Shown here: positions 16,753 through 24,419 of the stretch, piece by piece
How the letters are laid out: the number at the start of each line of letters is the position of its first letter
How positions within the stretch are numbered: position 1 is the first letter of the stretch
Origin: Flavobacteriales bacterium UBA4466
GTDB taxonomy: Bacteria; Bacteroidota; Bacteroidia; Flavobacteriales_D; Crocinitomicaceae
DNA: 64,000 nt
Direction: 5' to 3'
Assembly: GCA_905182335.1 (NCBI GenBank)
Contig: CAJJBE010000003.1
Coordinates: 62,001 to 126,000 of the forward strand
The notes under the pieces: model-generated
The model's database searches: none
What the model was told of the DNA's origin: nothing
The model's input: only the letters and a program-made list of their open reading frames with translations
Position numbers and translations under genes: made by a program

Positions 16753-17661
16753 ATGATTGATGTTCCTCCTTATTACATAATTAGACCAGATGGTTCTAGC
16801 AATACATCTAAGAGAAATCCTAATGGTCAGGAGTTCTGTAAAAAATTTATTAGTTCCTTTTTCAATGGAGAGCCTATATTACTTGATTATAGAGATAAGG
16901 AAAACATCCGTTTAGATAGATATATCCGTGATTTGTATTTTGCTATTGAAAAGGATTTTGAAGAATATAATGACATCGAACGCACGTTTAATTTTTATAA
17001 CATATTTAAGTCTAATTATTCATACCATCTTCGTTGGCCAGTATATGAGTTTTTTGTTCAATTTCTAATTGACAAAAATATGCTTACTGAAGCATTTGAA
17101 GAATGGAATAAATTGCAATCTGAAGAAGGTGGAGGTTTTTCAATGAATTGGACATATCGAGATTCTGCAATAAGAAAGTTAATTGAATTTGAATCTCTGT
17201 TTAAAAAACCAATTATAAAAGGTGAACATCTCTTCAGAATGGCTCCAAAGGATAGTCAGTTAACTAAATTTGGCAAGAATAATTTGACTGAGGTTCTTAA
17301 AGCTATTGATACCATCATTTCTTCACTATATGATGGAAAATTCATTTCAAGATTTTTTGCTGATAATGAATATAAGATTGGTTTACCAAAAGAAGAATAT
17401 ATTCAGTATTTCAATCATAAGCCTAAATTCAAAGATTATATCCTTTGGATAAATTCAAAGGCTCCAAATTATTATTGCAAAAAGAATGGACTTGCTAAAC
17501 GTAAACTCATATACGCTGCAATGTGCTCTGAGGCAAGTAGATTATTAAGGGAGGGTGAAAATAAATATCGCCAAATAATAGGAGCAAAAAAAATAGGTGA
17601 AAGTTGGATAAGTGAAACAGAGTTGTATTATAAAGTCAAAAAAGCATTTAACAAAATCTAA
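16753..17661 (+). CDS. Unrecognised 302-residue protein next to tRNA-Ser
   Basis: An intact open frame. I prefer the ATG at 16753 because the alternative GTG at 16711 lies inside the tandem repeat; using it would add 14 residues. The protein is soluble, without signal peptide or membrane segment, and rich in Lys, Phe and Tyr. Visible features are IDVPPYYIIRPDGSS at the N-terminus, a helical middle (residues 60-190) that could be repeat-like, and a basic C-terminus (KKNGLAKRKLIYAA, ENKYRQIIGAKKIGESWISETELYYKVKKAF) that could bind nucleic acid. I do not recognise a family. It sits alone between tRNA-Ser and decayed fragments, so it is probably horizontally acquired. Confidence 0.7.
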   Translation: MIDVPPYYIIRPDGSSNTSKRNPNGQEFCKKFISSFFNGEPILLDYRDKENIRLDRYIRDLYFAIEKDFEEYNDIERTFNFYNIFKSNYSYHLRWPVYEFFVQFLIDKNMLTEAFEEWNKLQSEEGGGFSMNWTYRDSAIRKLIEFESLFKKPIIKGEHLFRMAPKDSQLTKFGKNNLTEVLKAIDTIISSLYDGKFISRFFADNEYKIGLPKEEYIQYFNHKPKFKDYILWINSKAPNYYCKKNGLAKRKLIYAAMCSEASRLLREGENKYRQIIGAKKIGESWISETELYYKVKKAFNKI

Positions 17662-17667
17662 ACTGCA

Positions 17668-17988
17668 TTAAATTGGGGACATTAGTAAACCATCTTTAAT
17701 GTTTTTATTCATATGAAGAATTTTTCTTTCTCCATTTGGTAGAAAATTAACTGATTTTTGTAAATCACCATTTTCATTATATGCATTCCAAATACCAGTT
17801 TTAAATTTTGATTTGTAATTGTATAATTCATATTCCATTGGATATTTCCCATCAACTGTTTTCAATTCCCCAGTAATATGGTGATTTCCATTTGAATGAT
17901 AAATAATTAGTTTTTGATTATCATATGTTAATGAAGTTATTTTAAACCCAATATTTAGATCTGGATTTGTAAAGAGAAGGGCTGATGG
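17668..17988 (-). pseudogene. Fragment of a MORN/YwqK-like repeat protein
   Basis: The frame is open from 17988 down to the stop at 17668 (107 codons including the stop) but has no start codon at a sensible place before the interior TTG/ATG. It reads like MORN or YwqK-family repeats: YNYKSKFKTGIWNAYNENGDL and VNFLPNGE, with weaker upstream copies such as LIIYHSNGNHHITGEL. The N-terminus, including any signal sequence, is missing. It is best read as a truncated remnant. A short coding use starting inside cannot be excluded. Confidence 0.55.
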
Positions 17989-18139
17989 TTATGATCAATT
18001 GGCATTTGTTTTTGGACAAGATGTTTCGGTTTTGATGCAAGGAGTAGAGAATCCATATACTGGATTTAATCCAAAGTATTTTACAAATGAAATTAAGCAT
18101 TTAATAGAATGCTTAAAATATGCATGTTTTTTTAATTAA
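17960..18139 (+). pseudogene. C-terminal fragment of an unidentified gene
   Basis: An open stretch without start codon, reading RADGYDQLAFVFGQDVSVLM and ending ...IKHLIECLKYACFFN before a TAA. It has protein-like composition and overlaps the start of the fragment on the other strand, so a deletion junction probably lies here. I do not recognise the parent gene. Confidence 0.35.
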
Positions 18140-18154
18140 ACTCCTTTATTAAAT

Positions 18155-18201
18155 TACGCTTTATAGCGTATTGTGGCACCTAACTCTATCACCTAATTTT
18201 G
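18155..18201 (+). promoter_or_regulatory. Promoter of the two secreted-protein genes, with an adjacent inverted repeat
   Basis: TTG (18171-18173), 20 bases, then TAATTTTG (18194-18201) form a full Bacteroidota promoter 23 bases before the ATG at 18225. Directly upstream of the TTG, TACGCT-N4-AGCGTA (18155-18170) is a 6-bp inverted repeat that could be an operator. Confidence 0.65.
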
Positions 18202-18224
18202 TTGTCTAAATTAACAATGTAATT

Positions 18225-18998
18225 ATGAAAACAAACAAGATCTTATCACTCGCATTTTTACTCTTTTTACAGTTAATAGCTTCAGGGCAATCTATAACTC
18301 TCACTCTTGACAGTATTTCTTCAAACACGAATTGTAATGATATTTGGACAGAACAAAATTTAGATCTTAGTTTTGTCATTGGAACTAGTGATGATTGTGC
18401 GGCAGGAGCTTGTTATTTTGATGTAGAGCCAACATACGTATGGCTTTACCCATCAAGACTATCTGTTGATTTATCAGGTTTACAAAACATCCAAAAAGTA
18501 GAGCTTGACGTTATAAGTTATTGTAGTTATTTTAGTCCACAATGTACATTCTCTCATTTAATGGATAGTACTGGGATGATCATAAATACTGTGGGAAACA
18601 CAATCAATAATCCAGGAAACTCCATTAATGGTACACTTGAAACCATAATAATTGAAAACCCTGCTGCAGGTTTTTTAAGCGAACTAGCTATTAGTTCTTG
18701 TGAGGGCAGCGTACATGAGATACGAATCTATCAAAACATATTGAGTACTGATCAAATAGACTTAGATGATAGAGCATTCGCTATTTATCCAAATCCGGTA
18801 ATAGATATGATCAATATTGATGTTTCTGGCAACCTAAAATATGAGGCAACTATTTATGATTTACAAGGAAGAATAATGATCAGTACGACAAACCAGTCTA
18901 CAATTGATATTCAAACCTTACCTCAAGGAACTTATTTAATTAAAATCACAGACTTAGACTCTGGTCAAAATGTAAGTGAAAAAATAATTATAGAATAA
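18225..18998 (+). CDS. Secreted protein with type IX sorting domain
   Basis: 257 residues. An N-terminal signal peptide (ILSLAFLLFLQLIASGQ) precedes a Cys-containing, beta-rich domain of ~160 residues with cysteines at CNDIW, DDCAAGACYF, YCSYFSPQC and SSCEGS, suggesting disulfides. The C-terminus FAIYPNPVIDMINIDVSG through LPQGTYLIKITD is a type A sorting domain. The central domain is not recognised. It would be exported by the type IX system. It has a well-formed promoter and is followed 23 bases later by the CAP-domain gene, probably in the same transcript. Confidence 0.8.
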   Translation: MKTNKILSLAFLLFLQLIASGQSITLTLDSISSNTNCNDIWTEQNLDLSFVIGTSDDCAAGACYFDVEPTYVWLYPSRLSVDLSGLQNIQKVELDVISYCSYFSPQCTFSHLMDSTGMIINTVGNTINNPGNSINGTLETIIIENPAAGFLSELAISSCEGSVHEIRIYQNILSTDQIDLDDRAFAIYPNPVIDMINIDVSGNLKYEATIYDLQGRIMISTTNQSTIDIQTLPQGTYLIKITDLDSGQNVSEKIIIE

Positions 18999-19021
18999 AC
19001 GCTTAACCAACAACTAAGATT

Positions 19022-20161
19022 ATGAAAAAACTACTACTTATATTACTTTACTTTCCTATGATTGGGTTTGGGCAATGTGATAGACAACAAATAGTTGACA
19101 ATTACAATAATATATATTTAGGCAGTGAGGTTTCAACACTTCAATTAGGATGGACGGGAAATATAAACACTTGTGATCCCGGTACAATCTCAACTCTCTC
19201 AATAAACAATACACTAGATAGAATAAACTATTTTAGAGATTTAGTAGGATTGCCTTCAGATATTACCTTTGACCCAATTTTAAATCAAAAATGCCAAGAA
19301 TCAGCATTAATGATGGAGGCAAATGGAACAGTAGATCATTACCCTCCAGCAAGTTGGAATTGTTATACCACAGATGGAGCATCTGCTGCTGAATATGGCA
19401 ATTTAGCTTTTGGTATACATTCCTCAGACGCTATCACTGGACTTATACAGGACCCTGGAATTAACAATTACGCTGTTGGACATAGAAGATGGCTCTTATA
19501 CACTAGAGCAAATACTTTTGGAACAGGTTCTACTGAAAATACAAATGTAACCTGGGTGATAGATATACCGAGTTTTAACGAGCCATTCTATGAATTTGTA
19601 GCTTATCCATCTGAAGGTTTTTTTCCTGCCCCGTTAGTATTTGAGAGATGGTCTTTTTCTTTACCAGATGCAGACTTTAGTAATACTACAATATCTATGA
19701 CTGATGAGCAAGGAATAAATATTCCTCTAACAATTGAACCGGCGTTTTCTGGAGCTGGTGATAATACAATAGTATGGGTGCCTGATCAGGCTTATTTAAA
19801 CCTAAATAGCTCTGAGGATGAAAAATATACTATAAACATATCAAGTTTTTCTATAGTACTACCCATTGCAAACGTAGCGCCCATTATCGTACCTCCTTAC
19901 AGCTATGAAGTTATTATAATGACTGAAATGAATGGTTCTAATCTAGTTCACCCACCAAATTGCCCTAACTTGACTGTATGGGATGAAGACTCCTGCTCTT
20001 GTATCAATCAAAGTACATCTACTATTGAACTTTACCCAAACAAAAGAATTCTTCAAAAAATAACAAACATATTTGGTCAATCAACAAATGAGAAAAAGAA
20101 TACACCACTCTTTTACATCTATGATGATGGAACAGTTGAGAAAAAAATGATTCTTGAATAA
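19022..20161 (+). CDS. Secreted CAP (SCP/PR-1) domain protein with type IX style tail
   Basis: 379 residues. A signal peptide (LLLILLYFPMIGFGQ) is followed by a CAP domain: NNTLDRINYFRDLVGLP, CQESALMMEANGTVDHYPP (CAP His), AAEYGNLAFG, VGHRRWLLYTRA. A beta-rich region follows. The C-terminus, STIELYPNKRILQKITNIFG to FYIYDDGTVEKKMILE, resembles the short sorting tails common on Flavobacteriia type IX cargo. CAP domains bind sterols or lipids or act in adhesion in other groups; the bacterial role is unsettled. It shares a promoter with the gene before it and ends in a strong terminator. Confidence 0.85.
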   Translation: MKKLLLILLYFPMIGFGQCDRQQIVDNYNNIYLGSEVSTLQLGWTGNINTCDPGTISTLSINNTLDRINYFRDLVGLPSDITFDPILNQKCQESALMMEANGTVDHYPPASWNCYTTDGASAAEYGNLAFGIHSSDAITGLIQDPGINNYAVGHRRWLLYTRANTFGTGSTENTNVTWVIDIPSFNEPFYEFVAYPSEGFFPAPLVFERWSFSLPDADFSNTTISMTDEQGINIPLTIEPAFSGAGDNTIVWVPDQAYLNLNSSEDEKYTINISSFSIVLPIANVAPIIVPPYSYEVIIMTEMNGSNLVHPPNCPNLTVWDEDSCSCINQSTSTIELYPNKRILQKITNIFGQSTNEKKNTPLFYIYDDGTVEKKMILE

Positions 20162-20196
20162 AAATAAACCCACTCAATTAAGTGGGTTTATTTTTG
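20161..20196 (+). terminator. Terminator of the secreted-protein operon
   Basis: Stem AAATAAACCCACT/AGTGGGTTTATTT with a 6-nt loop and T run, overlapping the CAP gene stop. Confidence 0.92.
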
Positions 20197-20476
20197 TTGG
20201 GCTTGCAGAGTATCGAAAATTGGTTCGAAAATTTTATTCAATAGAGGGCTGCTTTTTACACCGTGAAGCCTTTAAAAGTTGTATGTATGAAAGTCAAGTG
20301 AAAATAAAGAAGTACAGGGTGTTAGATAAAACACTCAGGGGCTTATTTTAAAACAGATGACCTTTATAGCCAGTTATACAAAAAGCATTTTAAAAAGGCT
20401 TATGCTGGGAAACCGACAAAAAGGTATCTACTAATAATGGAACAAATACAGAAAGCTGAAAGTATTCCACTCGAAG
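20197..20476. other. Degraded stretch without an intact gene
   Basis: No convincing start-to-stop gene. One frame reads LYKKHFKKAYAGKPTKRYLL and then SIPLEEITRITT before a TGA (about 20369-20500), which looks like real protein but has no start and no family I can name. It may be a piece of the sigma factor gene that follows or of another lost gene. Confidence 0.4.
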
Positions 20477-20653
20477 AAATTACCAGAATCACAACGTGAT
20501 ATCCTCAGAATGAGGATCTTTAAGAATATGTCGTTCAAAGATATTTCAGATTTTTAGAAGATTATTATCAACACTGCGCTTGGTAGAATGCGATATGCCT
20601 TAATCAACTTAAGAAAGATGATTGAGAAGCACGACTTAGTTGTTCATTATTAA
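20477..20653 (+). pseudogene. C-terminal remnant of a sigma-70 family RNA polymerase sigma factor
   Basis: The frame reads KLPESQRDILRMRIFKNMSF, KDISDF, a TAG stop (20555-20557), then KIIINTALGRMRYALINLRK and MIEKHDLVVHY before TAA. This is region 4 of an ECF-type sigma factor, whose helix-turn-helix normally runs 'LP..QR.V...R...MSFKEIAE....SINTALGRMRYAL.NLRK'. The N-terminal regions are absent and the helix-turn-helix is interrupted by the stop, so it is a pseudogene. It sits inside the tRNA-bounded decay region next to a broken LuxR-type regulator. Confidence 0.75.
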
Positions 20654-20754
20654 AGGGAGGCTAATTTTAGTTAAAACTGAACAATGGTGATGTTGTTCAG
20701 CCTTTTTTTTTGCTGAATTTAGGTTGGTTCTAACAATCGCTAAAAAATCATATC

Positions 20755-21083
20755 TTGCTGAAGCAAGAAACGCTTTTTAGCGTAATCGTTTTGCTTAATG
20801 AAAAATTCGACACTAAAGATACCAATGGCGAAAATCAGAAGTTAGCCATCACTTTTAAAGGAATAGATTATAATGGTAAAATAGTATTTGAATTGAAAGA
20901 AGATGTGTCTAAATTTGATGGCACTGTCAATTTATTGAAAACTATTCTTGAACAAAATCATTTTGCGAGGAAAAATATTCTTCTTTAACGCCAAGAGAAA
21001 AAGAAATCCTCAAATCTATAATCAAAGGATATACTAATAAAGAAATCGCAGAAAAAATGTTATTGTTATGTTATCTAATATGA
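20755..21083 (+). pseudogene. Frameshifted LuxR-type regulator fragment
   Basis: The first frame (20755-20988) reads LFSVIVLLNEKFDTKD and VFELKEDVSKFDGTVNLL up to EQNHF. The reading then continues in another frame as CEEKYSSLTPREKEILKSII and KGYTNKEIAEKM, ending at 21083. The second part is the start of a LuxR/GerE helix-turn-helix. A one-base indel near 20960 separates the frames, and the HTH lacks its recognition helix, so the gene is both frameshifted and truncated. The deletion ends at the tRNA-Val side of the region. Confidence 0.65.
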
Positions 21084-21086
21084 TTA

Positions 21087-21106
21087 TGTGCAAATCGTGT
21101 GCAAAT
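21087..21106 (+). repeat. Short tandem repeat just inside tRNA-Val
   Basis: TGTGCAAAT occurs at 21087-21095 and 21098-21106, an 11-base period. It follows directly on the truncation point of the LuxR-type fragment and lies ~45 bases from the 3' end of tRNA-Val. It could be an integrase arm-site or att remnant, mirroring the tandem repeat beside tRNA-Ser. Confidence 0.55.
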
Positions 21107-21107
21107 G

Positions 21108-21146
21108 AAAAAAGGGTTTCAAACTTTAATAGTCTGAAACCCTTTT
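21108..21146 (-). terminator. Terminator of tRNA-Val
   Basis: Inverted repeat with arms AAAGGGTTTCA and TGAAACCCTTT around a 13-nt loop. On the minus strand it ends in a run of six T, just after the tRNA-Val 3' end. Confidence 0.85.
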
Positions 21147-21152
21147 GTACAC

Positions 21153-21230
21153 TGGTGGGGAATGTAGGATTCGAACCTACGACCCCCTGCTTGTAAGGCA
21201 GGTGCTCTAAACCAACTGAGCTAATCCCCC
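21153..21230 (-). tRNA. tRNA-Val (UAC anticodon)
   Basis: On the minus strand: acceptor GGGGGAT/ATTCCCC, D arm GCTC/GAGC, anticodon stem CCTGC/GCAGG with loop CTTACAA (anticodon UAC), T arm GTAGG/CCTAC with loop TTCGAAT, and an encoded CCA. 78 bases. It marks the right edge of the decayed accessory region. Confidence 0.97.
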
Positions 21231-21264
21231 CTAATACAGTGATTTAATAATCACTTTCGGTGGG

Positions 21265-21294
21265 CAAATATAAGGTGAAATTTCTTATTGACAA
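21265..21294 (-). promoter_or_regulatory. Promoter of tRNA-Val (TTG-N19-TATATTTG)
   Basis: On the minus strand TTG (21292-21294) and TATATTTG (21265-21272) are 19 bases apart, the full Bacteroidota consensus. The ~30-nt leader that follows contains the inverted repeat AGTGATT-N4-AATCACT (21238-21255), a small hairpin before the tRNA. Confidence 0.75.
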
Positions 21295-21311
21295 GTAAAA
21301 AAATGAAAAAA

Positions 21312-22577
21312 TCATAAAAAATCAGAGATCAAAAAAAATGAACCAATAATTATAATCGTGTCAGTCCTTGATGCACAATCCTTTGCAGACTTTAAAGCTT
21401 GTTTCGGATTAGTGAAATATTTTTTACTACTAAAATTTACTAGTTTTACTTCTCTCTTAAAGTCTTCATTTTTAGTACTTCTACTATTTGTGAATTCAGT
21501 AAAATACATGTTAGAGTTTAATGGAAAAAGTTTTAAAGAAGAATGTAAATCTTTGTCGGCACTAGTTCCAAAAATGACATGTAATCTTCCTGTGTTCGTT
21601 TCTATTATTGTTTTTAATGAAGCTGAAATTCCTTCTATGTTGTGAGATACGTCATAAATTATTTTAGGATGTTCTGATATCACTTGTATTCTCCCGAAAA
21701 AACCAGTGTTTTTGCTAATGTTATTAAGTCCTTTTTGTATGACAATATCATTTGATTTAAAATTTAATTGATTTAATTCAGCTAAGCAAGCGAGAGTAGT
21801 CATTAGATTTTCAGCTTGATACTCGCCCAGTAATGGAAGTTCAAATTGCTTTAAATAGTGTCTAAACTTATCTGACTCAATAATTTTTGATTCCAATTTA
21901 ATAGCTACAGAAGCAAATATTTTTTTAGCGTCATTTTTCATTTCTCCTAAGACAACAGGAGTTTTGGATTTTATTATTCCGGCTTTTTCTTTCGCAATAA
22001 GTTCTATAGTATCGCCTAACATTACTGTATGCTCTAAGCTTATATTTGTTATAACACTGATTATTGGGTTAATAATATTTGTAGCATCAAATTTCCCACC
22101 TAATCCCGTTTCAATGATACAAATATCACATGATTCTGCTTTAAAATAATCTAAGGCCAGACCAAATGTAATTTCAAAGAAAGACGGAGTGAAATCAAAA
22201 TGGCCTGTTTTAATTCGCTCAACAAAATTTGTCACATATGATTTTGGGATCTCTACACCGTTGATTCTTATGCGTTCTGTGTAGTCTTTAATGTGTGGAG
22301 ATGTAAATAATCCAACTTTGTACCCAGCCTCGGTTAAAACGGATGCCAACATAGAGCATGTTGACCCTTTTCCGTTACTTCCAGCAATGTGAATCAAATT
22401 CAAAGACTTTTCAGGAGAGTTAAGAAATTTTGATATTTTTTTACTATTGGTTAAAGTAGGCTTGAAGGCCTTTGACCCCAGAAATTGATATGAAGGGAAT
22501 TGCTCAAACAACCATTCAGTTGCTTCATAATAGGCGCTATTGTGCTTTAATGTAGACAGGCATAAAAACTTTAGCAA
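21312..22577 (-). CDS. folC: Bifunctional folylpolyglutamate synthase/dihydrofolate synthase
   Basis: 421 residues from a TTG at 22577; the conserved family start (AYYEATEWLFEQFPSYQ) begins ~15 residues later, so the exact start is uncertain. The Mur-ligase-type P-loop IHIAGSNGKGSTCSM is at about residue 65. FTSPHIKDYTERIRING and ETGLGGKFDATN follow, and KDLHSSLKLF lies in the C-terminal domain. The enzyme adds glutamate to dihydropteroate and to folates. It overlaps the upstream TonB-like gene by 41 bases in another frame, so translation is likely coupled. It is the last gene of a same-strand run starting at the glutamate dehydrogenase. Confidence 0.93.
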   Translation of the reverse strand: MLKFLCLSTLKHNSAYYEATEWLFEQFPSYQFLGSKAFKPTLTNSKKISKFLNSPEKSLNLIHIAGSNGKGSTCSMLASVLTEAGYKVGLFTSPHIKDYTERIRINGVEIPKSYVTNFVERIKTGHFDFTPSFFEITFGLALDYFKAESCDICIIETGLGGKFDATNIINPIISVITNISLEHTVMLGDTIELIAKEKAGIIKSKTPVVLGEMKNDAKKIFASVAIKLESKIIESDKFRHYLKQFELPLLGEYQAENLMTTLACLAELNQLNFKSNDIVIQKGLNNISKNTGFFGRIQVISEHPKIIYDVSHNIEGISASLKTIIETNTGRLHVIFGTSADKDLHSSLKLFPLNSNMYFTEFTNSRSTKNEDFKREVKLVNFSSKKYFTNPKQALKSAKDCASRTDTIIIIGSFFLISDFL

Positions 22578-23274
22578 GTGGTGCTCCAGGTTCTTTATTG
22601 TATTTTACCTGTTTTTTCACTTCATTAATAACTCGATTAATCAATACTTGATTTGAAGTTGTTGTTTGAGCTTTAATATTGGAAGCTGAAATTACATTGC
22701 CTTCTGCATCAATGGTTAGTTTTAAATGAATCGTAACATCGACATTAGATCCTAAACCATTAATTACAGGGTCATTTTTTCGAATCCTCCCATTTCCACC
22801 ACCATTCCCACCATTTCCAGCAGTACCTGTTCCTGAATCACCACCAAATTTATCTCCAGACCCACCATCGTCACCAGTGCCATTTCCGCCAGAGGCGAAG
22901 GGGTCGCTAGATTTAGTAGGTGTTGTATTATTATTTTGTGAGTTAGATGAATTTGTTGTATTGGCCTTACCTGTATTTACTTGTGTGTCTTTATTATCTG
23001 TTTTTGTAATAAGTTTTTCCGTTTTAGGTTTGGGCTCATCAAGTATTGCATCGGATGCTTTTCCAGCACCTGAACCTCCCTCAATTTTTAGGTTTTCTAG
23101 AATGATTTCTTTAGGAAATTCAGTCGTTGCTTCAACAATAACATCTTGTGGTGGCGGATCTGCCATTTCAAATGTAGTAAACCACAAGTACAACAACAAT
23201 AAGAGCATCGTGAAAACAGCAGTAATGATGCCTTTTCTTTTATCGATACTATTTACTATTGGTAATGATGCCAT
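22537..23274 (-). CDS. TonB-like energy transducer
   Basis: 245 residues with the standard plan: a short cytoplasmic N-terminus, one membrane helix (ITAVFTMLLLLLYLWFTTF, residues 17-35), and a long periplasmic linker rich in Pro, Lys, Thr and Gly (residues 60-165, with several GGNG tracts). A C-terminal TonB/TolA-like domain begins at VTIHLKLTIDAEGNVISASN. It sits directly downstream of exbB and exbD homologues, with which it would transmit proton-motive force to the outer membrane. The Gly-rich linker is unusual for TonB, where Pro/Lys dominates. Its partner receptor is unknown. Confidence 0.85.
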   Translation of the reverse strand: MASLPIVNSIDKRKGIITAVFTMLLLLLYLWFTTFEMADPPPQDVIVEATTEFPKEIILENLKIEGGSGAGKASDAILDEPKPKTEKLITKTDNKDTQVNTGKANTTNSSNSQNNNTTPTKSSDPFASGGNGTGDDGGSGDKFGGDSGTGTAGNGGNGGGNGRIRKNDPVINGLGSNVDVTIHLKLTIDAEGNVISASNIKAQTTTSNQVLINRVINEVKKQVKYNKEPGAPLAKVFMPVYIKAQ

Positions 23275-23278
23275 AATT

Positions 23279-23689
23279 TTATTTGTCGTAAGCTAAAACG
23301 GGGTCCCACCCATTCGCCTGTGATAAAGCAAGTACATTAAATACGGCTTCATAACTAGCTTTTCGATGTCCAGCAACCTTAAGTTTCATTTTACCTGATT
23401 TCTCTACAACTGCAGCCGCTCTAATCTTAATTTCCTCATAGTCCATAGGTTTATCTAAAGACCCTCCTGGCATAACTACATAGCGGTTATCTTCAGTAAT
23501 AATAACCATTGCTTCTACTGGATCAGAAGACGCGGGTAAAGATTCTGATGCTTCAGGTAAATCAATAGGTGTTTGATTGTTACTCATCAAACTCATGATG
23601 ATAAAGAATATCAATAGCAAGAAGACCAAATCAGTCATCGACGCCATTCCTCCTTCAACTTTTATCTTATTTTTTGAGCCTAAATCCAT
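23279..23689 (-). CDS. ExbD/TolR family biopolymer transport protein
   Basis: 136 residues: one N-terminal membrane helix (MTDLVFLLLIFFIIMSL, with the conserved proton-path Asp in SMTDLVF) and a periplasmic domain that includes VMPGGSLDKPMDYEEI and LKVAGHRKASYEAVFNVL. Forms the ion-driven motor with ExbB. Five bases separate it from exbB and four from the TonB-like gene, so the three are one operon. Confidence 0.92.
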   Translation of the reverse strand: MDLGSKNKIKVEGGMASMTDLVFLLLIFFIIMSLMSNNQTPIDLPEASESLPASSDPVEAMVIITEDNRYVVMPGGSLDKPMDYEEIKIRAAAVVEKSGKMKLKVAGHRKASYEAVFNVLALSQANGWDPVLAYDK

Positions 23690-23694
23690 AGTTT

Positions 23695-24387
23695 TTATTT
23701 ACCTGGTTCGTGCAATACATCCATAAAGTCTAAAGCATCATTTTCCATCTGATACACTACTTTTCCAATTCTAGCAACTAAAAAGTTATATCCTACATAT
23801 GCCACAATACCAACAATTAGACCAGCAACAGTTGTAATCATTGCTGTCATAATTCCTGGTGCAATAATTTTAAGCTCTAGAGATGTTGCATTTTGCAAAT
23901 CAATAAAGACCATTACCATACCAACTGTAGTTCCAAGGAATCCAATCATTGGCGCTGCACCAGCTGCTGTAGCTAAAAAGCTTAAGCGCTGTTCAAGCCT
24001 TAAAATTTCTAATTTCGCTGCGTTTTCAATAGAAGCCGAAATACTTTCAATTGGTCGTCCTAATCTAGATATTCCTTTTTCAATCATTCTCGCTGATGGA
24101 GATGCAGAACGTGAGCAATAATCTTTAGCTGAGTCTATTTTACCCTCTAAAATATAATCTTTTATTTTCGAAATAAACCCTTGCTCTTCTTTTGTTGCCT
24201 TGCGTAAGGCTAAGAATCGTTCAACAAAAACGAAGATTGAATAACCGAGCATTAATGCAAGGATTACGTTAATAACTAATCCAAAACCTTGACTGGAAGC
24301 ACCAATTACCTCCCATAATGGAACATCTTTTACTCCTGTTGCATTTTCTCCAACAGTTTCAATTTGAAGTAAGAATGATAAACTCAT
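23695..24387 (-). CDS. MotA/TolQ/ExbB proton channel family protein
   Basis: 230 residues with three membrane helices: LVINVILALMLGYSIFVFVERFLAL near residues 35-60, and APMIGFLGTTVGMVMVFIDL and GIMTAMITTVAGLIVGIVAYVGYNF in the second half. The GFLGTVxGM-type motif is diagnostic. The N-terminal extension (residues 1-30) is periplasmic. It forms the stator with ExbD. Its ATG lies 32 bases after the NhaD antiporter stop. Confidence 0.93.
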   Translation of the reverse strand: MSLSFLLQIETVGENATGVKDVPLWEVIGASSQGFGLVINVILALMLGYSIFVFVERFLALRKATKEEQGFISKIKDYILEGKIDSAKDYCSRSASPSARMIEKGISRLGRPIESISASIENAAKLEILRLEQRLSFLATAAGAAPMIGFLGTTVGMVMVFIDLQNATSLELKIIAPGIMTAMITTVAGLIVGIVAYVGYNFLVARIGKVVYQMENDALDFMDVLHEPGK

Positions 24388-24419
24388 AATATTTAAAACG
24401 TTTTATTTTTATTTTTATT

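Noticed and set aside
20154-20351. 65-codon plus-strand frame after the CAP gene
   Set aside because: Starts inside the CAP gene stop and runs through its terminator hairpin; composition is not protein-like.
22741-23000. CRISPR-like or simple-repeat array
   Set aside because: The repetitive look is the Gly/Asn/Thr-rich linker of the TonB-like protein; no regular spacer pattern.
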